Source: Xenococcus sp. PCC 7305 (GTDB lineage: Bacteria > Cyanobacteriota > Cyanobacteriia > Cyanobacteriales > Xenococcaceae). Taken from it: DNA of 47,363 bases. The translations under genes were made by a program, and so were the position numbers. Where the stretch lies: contig NZ_ALVZ01000191.1 of assembly GCF_000332055.1 (NCBI RefSeq), positions 1 to 47,363 of the forward strand, in the 5' to 3' direction. Below the pieces are notes generated by a model. The model was given only the letters and a program-made list of their open reading frames with translations, searched no databases and was not told where the DNA came from. How positions within the stretch are numbered: position 1 is the first letter of the stretch; every line of letters begins with the position of its first letter. Shown piece by piece: positions 42,577 through 47,363 of this stretch.

Positions 42577-45123
42577 TTATTTGACTGACTGAACAATTTT
42601 TCGATTATTTTTTCTGTTGATAGCCTCTGACAAAAGATTATGTATCTCTTGGAGCAATATTTGGCGTTGATAGCCTCCTTTCTGAAAGATTGTTTCAACT
42701 CTACCTTGTAATTTATCTCGATCAATTGATGTTAATTCTTTAGCGGTTAAGATAATTACTGGAATGGAACTCCAATTTTGATTTTGACGAAGTTTATAAA
42801 CTAATTCAAATCCATCCATTTCAGGCATCATTAAATCAGAAATTATTAGTTCTGGAGGATTCTTGGAGATAATATCAAGTGCTTGACAACCATGTTCCGC
42901 TTCGATAACTTCCCAGCTATTATTTTCTAATTGACGTCGTAACATCTGTCGAATGTCGGGGTTATCTTCTACTATTAAGATGCGATTAGAGGTAGATCCA
43001 GAGCGATATCCATCTAAAACCTCTCTTAAAATGTTTTTACTAATAGGCTTCAGTATATAGTCAACAGCACCTAAGGCATAACCTAAATTTTGATTATCTA
43101 CCATCGTCATCATGATGACTGGTATTTGAGCGGTTTTTGGATCGGCCTTGAGAGATGTTAACACAGACCAACCATCTAAACCTGGCATCATAACATCAAG
43201 AGTGATCGCATCGGGCTCTATTTTTTTTGCTAAATCAATACCTTCCGAACCACTTCCGGCGGTGAAAACTCGAAATCCTTGCTTAGTTAAAAAGCGTTCC
43301 ACTAAATCATGTACCGTTGGATCATCATCGATCACTAAAACAGTATTTTCGTTTGGTCCAATATCAATGTATTGCTCTTGGTTATTTGACTTGTATTCTA
43401 CTTTAGCTATCTCCTGAAACTGAATTGGTAATTTGATAGTAAAGGTAGTTCCCTCATTGGCTGCACTCTCAACTTCAATGTCACCTCCCATCATCTCACA
43501 GAATTTTTTAGTGATTGCTAACCCCAACCCTGTGCCACCATATTTGCGAGTCGTTGAGGCATCTGCCTGGCTAAAAGCTTTAAATAGCTTACCGATTTGT
43601 TCTTTGGTCATGCCAATGCCTGTGTCGCTTACTTGAAAATCAATCCAGTCTTGATTATTGTGAGTATAGTCATTTAAGCTTAGGGTAATCTTCCCCTTTT
43701 GGGTAAATTTGCTAGCATTACTAAGTAGATTAAACAAGCTTTGACGAACTTTGGTAAGGTCCGAATGCATTGTCTTTAAACCATCAGAAATATGTACTTC
43801 TATAGTATTTTGATTTTTTTCAATTAAAGGTTGAATTGTCGCTACTACATCTTCAATGAGTCCACGAATCTCAAAAGATTCTAAATATAACTCCATGCGA
43901 CCAGCTTCAATTTTTGAGAGATCGAGGATATCATTGATCAGACTTAATAAATGTTTTCCTGCTCCATGAATTTTCTGGAGATCGGGGATAAAACCTTCTT
44001 GCCCGAGATCCTCTGCCTCCTCATGTAACATCTCACTATAACCTATTATTGCATTCATGGGGGTGCGTAATTCGTGACTCATATTAGCTAAAAAAGTGCT
44101 TTTAGCCTGATTCGCCTGTTCTGCTACTTTTCTTGCTTCGCTCGCTTCCCTAATACTTTGAGCAAGTTCTGCTGTTCGTAGCTCAACTTTTTGCTCAAGA
44201 GTCGCATTGTACTCAGCTAATCTGTCATGAGAATTCGCTAATTCTTTTTTAGCTTGTTCTAGTTCGATTTCCCTTTGTTTTTGAATCTCTAAGGCTTTTT
44301 CTAAGGCTTTTTCTGCATGCCTGCGCTCTTCTATTTCTCTTTGCAGTTTTTCATGATTTTCTAATTGTCGAAAAACCTCATCAAACTTTGCGGCGAGAAA
44401 ACCGATTTCATTATTGGGAATAGAATCAGGGACCAAAAATGAACCTGTTTCTTTACTTTCTCCTAGCGACTTATGTAAGCGATTCAGTGGAAGAAGTATA
44501 ATCCGATGAATCAAAAAACCCATGACACAGAGAATTAACCCGGTACCAACAGCCATAGTAACAGTGGAAGTCAGAAAGGTTCGTTGTGCTTTTTGTTGTA
44601 TTTGTTTAAGATCGACACTAACAATAGCTACACCTCGTTTTCCCGAAGTGCCAAAAATAACACTACTAAAGGGCAAAATATAAACGAAAAATTCCTCGCC
44701 ATTGGACTTAGCTATTTGAATACTATCTTCAATTCCTGAACTAGCAGCTTTTTTCATTGCCAGCTCGAGTTTGGGATGAGAAGCTTTATATGGCTTGTTG
44801 TTTTGAACGATAGAGCTGTGAGCTAAGGTGACTTCTTGAGGATTGATGATAGCTATTTCCTCAACTGCTTCGAGAGTTGAGTAATTTTGCACAATCCTCC
44901 TTAATGTACTTGTATTCCCTAGTTCAATAAGACCCTCGGTGGCAAATTCTAGACCGTGAACAATGGATTGAGCCCTTTGCTGCACTTGTTTCTCTAGGTT
45001 GGAGCGAATCAACAGATAGTTGATCGAAAGTGTAGCCAGGCCTACAGTCACAAGTGAAACCCCAAAACCGCTAAGGAGTTGTTGAGATAAATTGCGTTTA
45101 TATTTCAGAGAAGACTGATTCAT
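42577..45123 (-). CDS. Hybrid histidine kinase with two receiver domains
   Basis: An 848-residue membrane sensor. The first membrane helix lies at about 17-37 ([20 protein letters not shown]). A periplasmic sensor of ~145 residues is probably of the CACHE type ([20 protein letters not shown]). The second helix ([20 protein letters not shown]) leads into a HAMP and a long coiled coil. HisKA has [20 protein letters not shown] (His near 348). The ATPase shows N, G1 and G2 boxes ([39 protein letters not shown]). Receiver 1 has [17 protein letters not shown], receiver 2 [14 protein letters not shown]. It follows the binding protein by 35 bases and should pass a ligand signal to the regulator and phosphatase below. 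Confidence 0.93.
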   Translation of the reverse strand: MNQSSLKYKRNLSQQLLSGFGVSLVTVGLATLSINYLLIRSNLEKQVQQRAQSIVHGLEFATEGLIELGNTSTLRRIVQNYSTLEAVEEIAIINPQEVTLAHSSIVQNNKPYKASHPKLELAMKKAASSGIEDSIQIAKSNGEEFFVYILPFSSVIFGTSGKRGVAIVSVDLKQIQQKAQRTFLTSTVTMAVGTGLILCVMGFLIHRIILLPLNRLHKSLGESKETGSFLVPDSIPNNEIGFLAAKFDEVFRQLENHEKLQREIEERRHAEKALEKALEIQKQREIELEQAKKELANSHDRLAEYNATLEQKVELRTAELAQSIREASEARKVAEQANQAKSTFLANMSHELRTPMNAIIGYSEMLHEEAEDLGQEGFIPDLQKIHGAGKHLLSLINDILDLSKIEAGRMELYLESFEIRGLIEDVVATIQPLIEKNQNTIEVHISDGLKTMHSDLTKVRQSLFNLLSNASKFTQKGKITLSLNDYTHNNQDWIDFQVSDTGIGMTKEQIGKLFKAFSQADASTTRKYGGTGLGLAITKKFCEMMGGDIEVESAANEGTTFTIKLPIQFQEIAKVEYKSNNQEQYIDIGPNENTVLVIDDDPTVHDLVERFLTKQGFRVFTAGSGSEGIDLAKKIEPDAITLDVMMPGLDGWSVLTSLKADPKTAQIPVIMMTMVDNQNLGYALGAVDYILKPISKNILREVLDGYRSGSTSNRILIVEDNPDIRQMLRRQLENNSWEVIEAEHGCQALDIISKNPPELIISDLMMPEMDGFELVYKLRQNQNWSSIPVIILTAKELTSIDRDKLQGRVETIFQKGGYQRQILLQEIHNLLSEAINRKNNRKIVQSVK

Positions 45124-45158
45124 TGGATGTCTATGTATCGAATTAAGTTTTCTTTAAT

Positions 45159-46187
45159 TTATGTGGTCCATTTCTCAATAGCGCTAGTGATTGGATCTCC
45201 GTTGATTTCTACATCCTCCCTAATAGTGCGACCATGTCGTGGATCTTCTCGCAACATTTCCGTAATTTCTTTCATGGCTTGTGTTAAACGTCCTTGAGGC
45301 TCAAACATGCGTTGATTCATGTCGATATCACCCTTTTTAAGTCCAGCATAATCACTAGCAAAAGATTCTGGATTTTGTTCCAATTTTTGGCCAACTATGT
45401 TGAAGACATCATGAGGTTGACTCTCTAAAGCTGCCATGAGATCAAACCAAGTCAAAATAAATTGTGTTAATTCTTCTTTCTTATTAGCAAGAGTTTCAGA
45501 GCGCGTGGCCAGACCATCAATAACCAAACTATCAACATCTTTTGTTGTGTAAACGATATTCCCTTTAATGTCTTGAGCTGTACTGCTGAGTAATGGTTCC
45601 CAAACGACAGCGGCATCTAAAAGACCTTCTTGCATCTTTTGCACAGCAGCTTCGTTAGAGATATCGACAATTTCCACATCTGTTGGTTTCAGGTTATGCA
45701 ATTTTAAAGCTTCTAGCAAAATTAGATGATTCACTGTTCCCAGTTTTGCCCCAATTTTTTTCCCCTTTAAATCTTCAAGAGATGTAAATTCAGACTGAGT
45801 TACGATGCCATCGGAACCAGAAGAAATATTTGTTACCAATACAAAGACTGGCCTGTCATTCCCAGGGTCTACTTGAGTCACATCCCAAAGTGCTTCAAAG
45901 GCCGCATCAACAGAACCTCGTAACATTGCACGAGCAGCATCAGAGCCATTTTGAAATCGGACAAATTCGACTTCAAGACCTCGGTTTTTAAATAGTTCTG
46001 CTTCTTGTGCATATACTGCGATATCAAAGCCAGGCCAATTAGTAATACCCACTTTCAATGATTTAAGAACATTATTTGGTTGAAAAAAACATCCGTGAAT
46101 CAATAGGGGAGCAAAAAAAGTTACTATAAATAAAAGAGATAGAGAAAACCAAGATTTAGATTTAAACCTGTTCCTATTCCACATCAT
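45159..46187 (-). CDS. Orphan NMT1/SsuA-type substrate-binding lipoprotein
   Basis: A 342-residue periplasmic binding protein of the nitrate/taurine/sulfonate (NMT1/SsuA/TauA) class. The N-terminus has basic residues, a hydrophobic stretch (SLSLLFIVTFFAPLLIHG) and a lipobox-like LIHGC, so it is probably lipid-anchored. Characteristic blocks are VGITNWPGFDIAVYAQEAEL, EFVRFQNGSDAARAMLRGSV, GKKIGAKLGTVNHLILLEAL and MQEGLLDAAVVWEPLL. No ABC permease or ATPase gene is in the window; a hybrid kinase follows 35 bases downstream. Such orphan proteins often present a ligand to a membrane sensor. The start is placed at the first of two ATGs (46187 and 46184) because the upstream frame is not conserved in look. 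Confidence 0.85.
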   Translation of the reverse strand: MMWNRNRFKSKSWFSLSLLFIVTFFAPLLIHGCFFQPNNVLKSLKVGITNWPGFDIAVYAQEAELFKNRGLEVEFVRFQNGSDAARAMLRGSVDAAFEALWDVTQVDPGNDRPVFVLVTNISSGSDGIVTQSEFTSLEDLKGKKIGAKLGTVNHLILLEALKLHNLKPTDVEIVDISNEAAVQKMQEGLLDAAVVWEPLLSSTAQDIKGNIVYTTKDVDSLVIDGLATRSETLANKKEELTQFILTWFDLMAALESQPHDVFNIVGQKLEQNPESFASDYAGLKKGDIDMNQRMFEPQGRLTQAMKEITEMLREDPRHGRTIREDVEINGDPITSAIEKWTT

Positions 46188-46244
46188 TGCACTCTCAGAC
46201 TTATTTCGTTTGTTGGATTTTATGGTGATTTTGTAAGCAAACAA

Positions 46245-46460
46245 TTAGTACAAATCACACTTACCCTAGATTTCCCCAAAATAATTTAAAGATAACAATC
46301 ATCTTTAAAAGTGTTTAAAATGCTAGGCTTACTGAGTCAAAGCGCAAATCAATAAAGAACAGGGGTATATGAAGATAATGAACCCTGAAAACTATACAGG
46401 GGGTTGAGATATAAAAAACTGCGCCAAAACTAATAAGACAAAGAGAAAAAAATACAGTGT
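46245..46460. other. Intergenic region upstream of the binding protein
   Basis: AT-rich; this should carry the promoter of the six-gene signalling unit on the minus strand, but I see no clear hexamer pair or operator. It is followed by an IS3 relic at 46461. Confidence 0.4.
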
Positions 46461-46645
46461 AAAAAATATAGTGCTTCATTCAAAGCCAAAATTGTATTAG
46501 AAGCTGTAAAAAGGTCAAAAACCATTAATGAAATTGTAGGGGATTTAGGAGTACATCCAAATCAAATTCAACAATGAAAAAAGTAAGTGTTAGAAGAAAC
46601 GCCAGAGATTTTTAATCAGGAAAAAATCGACAAAAATAACAAGAT
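46461..46645 (+). pseudogene. Relic of an IS3-family OrfA
   Basis: In one frame the DNA reads KKYSASFKAKIVLEAVKRSK, TINEIVGDLGVHPNQIQQ, stop, KK, stop, VLEETPEIFNQEKID. Relatives have QIQQWKKQLLE here, so the Trp codon has become TGA and another position is TAA. The helix-turn-helix of IS3 OrfA (FKAKIVLEA ... VHPNQIQQW) is clearly present. No OrfB and no terminal repeats remain. The gene is dead and old. Confidence 0.8.
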
Positions 46646-46704
46646 GAAGATTAGACCTCTTGCAATATTCATTCCAAAATGTGTTTAGGTTGGCATAGGT
46701 TAGG
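46646..46704 (-). mobile_element. Probable right end of the IS5-superfamily element
   Basis: After the transposase stop come about 55 bases with GACCTCTTGCAATATTC (46653-46669), which look like a terminal repeat of this IS group. The other end is outside the window, so the boundary cannot be confirmed. Confidence 0.4.
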
Positions 46705-47363
46705 TTAAGCAGCTAAGGATAACTCATAGTTATAGATTGAGGCAATCAAATTGCATTGGAGATTGTAACGACAACGACGATTGCGATATCGCCCAGCCAA
46801 AATGCGAAAAATTTTCAAGCTACGATTAATATGCTCAATAGCAATCCGCTCTTGGCTTAGAGCATGATTATAGTCGCGCTCTAACTGGCTCAAGTCTCTA
46901 TGCTTAGGCTTCTTAAGAGGAATATAACTATGGTCGTGATAGGCTTTAATTCCCTGATATCCACTGTCTTGAAGACTCTCGGTCTCTGGATGAATATGAA
47001 TCCCAGATACCTTAAATAGGTGGAAATCATGACGACAACCTTTACCAAAGAACAGGCAAATAATCTGAGCAGTATCACCCTCGGCAAGAACCTGACATTT
47101 GAGGGTATGTTGTTTCTTTTTTCCCGAGTAATATTGTTTTTGACCCTTTTTGGGCGCTCAATAGGCGTTTCTGTGACGTCGATGAGGATCACATCAGGGG
47201 TCCCAAAACCTTTCGTTAGTTGCTTCTTTCCGGGAAGCCGGAATCGACCTGAGTTCATCAGAACTTTTTCGACGCGGTGCACAATTCGACAAACAGTCGC
47301 TTCCGAAACATTCCAATCCTGGGCAATGTGAAAATAGCTGCGGTACTCTCGCCAATATTGAAG
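46705..47363 (-). CDS. IS5-superfamily (DDE_Tnp_4) transposase, cut by the window end
   Basis: The gene enters from the right edge. Its first visible part reads WREYRSYFHIAQDWNVSEAT, a helix-turn-helix, then GRFRLPGKKQLTKG and VILIDVTETPIERPK with the first catalytic Asp. At CCCAAAA (47148-47154) the reading frame changes by -1 and continues as KKGQKQYYSGKKKQHTLKCQ, FGKGCRHDFHLFKVSGIHIH and DSGYQGIKAYHDHSYIPLKK. It ends with SQERIAIEHINRSLKIFRIL and the stop at 46705, containing the second Asp and the Glu. All parts are in good condition apart from the shift, so it is more likely programmed than broken. The start lies outside the window. Confidence 0.85.

Noticed and set aside
1-47363. CRISPR array or cas genes
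   Set aside because: No regularly spaced repeats of 25-40 bases and no cas-like protein seen.

Overview
The window looks like chromosomal DNA of a cyanobacterium. It carries a phycocyanobilin:ferredoxin oxidoreductase (pcyA) and a cyanobacterial NDH-1 subunit D4 (ndhD). It also has a YlmG/Ycf19-type membrane protein, an slr1859/icfG/slr1861-type partner-switching module and many HIP1 octamers (GCGATCGC) in the first ~28 kb. Genus cannot be fixed from the sequence alone. The DNA is AT-rich, most so in the intergenic and accessory parts.

Layout. 0.3-12.1 kb is ordinary chromosome: an FAD monooxygenase, an alpha-helical repeat membrane protein, Hsp33 (hslO), a GT8-like glycosyltransferase, an OmpR-type regulator, two tandem paralogous genes of unknown function, murF and a secreted pentapeptide-repeat protein. 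12.2-19.5 kb starts with a small secreted protein and ylmG, followed by a block of secreted proteins: two von Willebrand A (vWA) proteins of shared architecture, a 92-residue secreted protein and a fibro-slime/Ig-like protein. The three transcription units of that block share one promoter module: a CTTAAYAAT box exactly 30 nt upstream of a -35-like hexamer, then an extended -10 TGnTATNNT. They are therefore probably co-regulated. 19.6-29.8 kb returns to core genes: pcyA, a tatA-like gene, a degenerate dynamin-like protein, rpsB-tsf, a heme-binding HAMP sensor, ndhD, a GT4 glycosyltransferase, a Bax-inhibitor-1 homologue and tRNA-Pro(UGG).

30.0-39.2 kb is an accessory island bounded by insertion sequences. 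It starts with an intact IS1-family copy that carries an 8-bp target duplication and splits a small ORF. Next comes an IS5-family copy inactivated by a 14-bp tandem duplication and by a nested IS630-family element; the IS630 transposase is itself broken by a GC-rich hairpin insert. An IS982 remnant and a 1.15-kb DDE element follow. The cargo, all on the minus strand, is a 76-residue ORF with a strong ribosome binding site, a NodU/CmcH-type carbamoyltransferase, a radical-SAM-like protein and an EamA-type exporter. This is an unassigned candidate small-molecule or modified-peptide cluster. A decayed second IS1 copy closes the island.

39.2-46.2 kb is a six-gene minus-strand unit. It encodes an orphan NMT1/SsuA-type lipoprotein binding protein, a hybrid histidine kinase, a single-domain response regulator, a REC-PP2C phosphatase, an anti-sigma-like ATPase and a STAS protein. 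I read it as one chain from a periplasmic ligand through a phosphorelay to a partner switch. The end of the window holds an IS3 OrfA relic and an IS5-superfamily transposase with a canonical -1 slippery heptamer, cut by the window edge.
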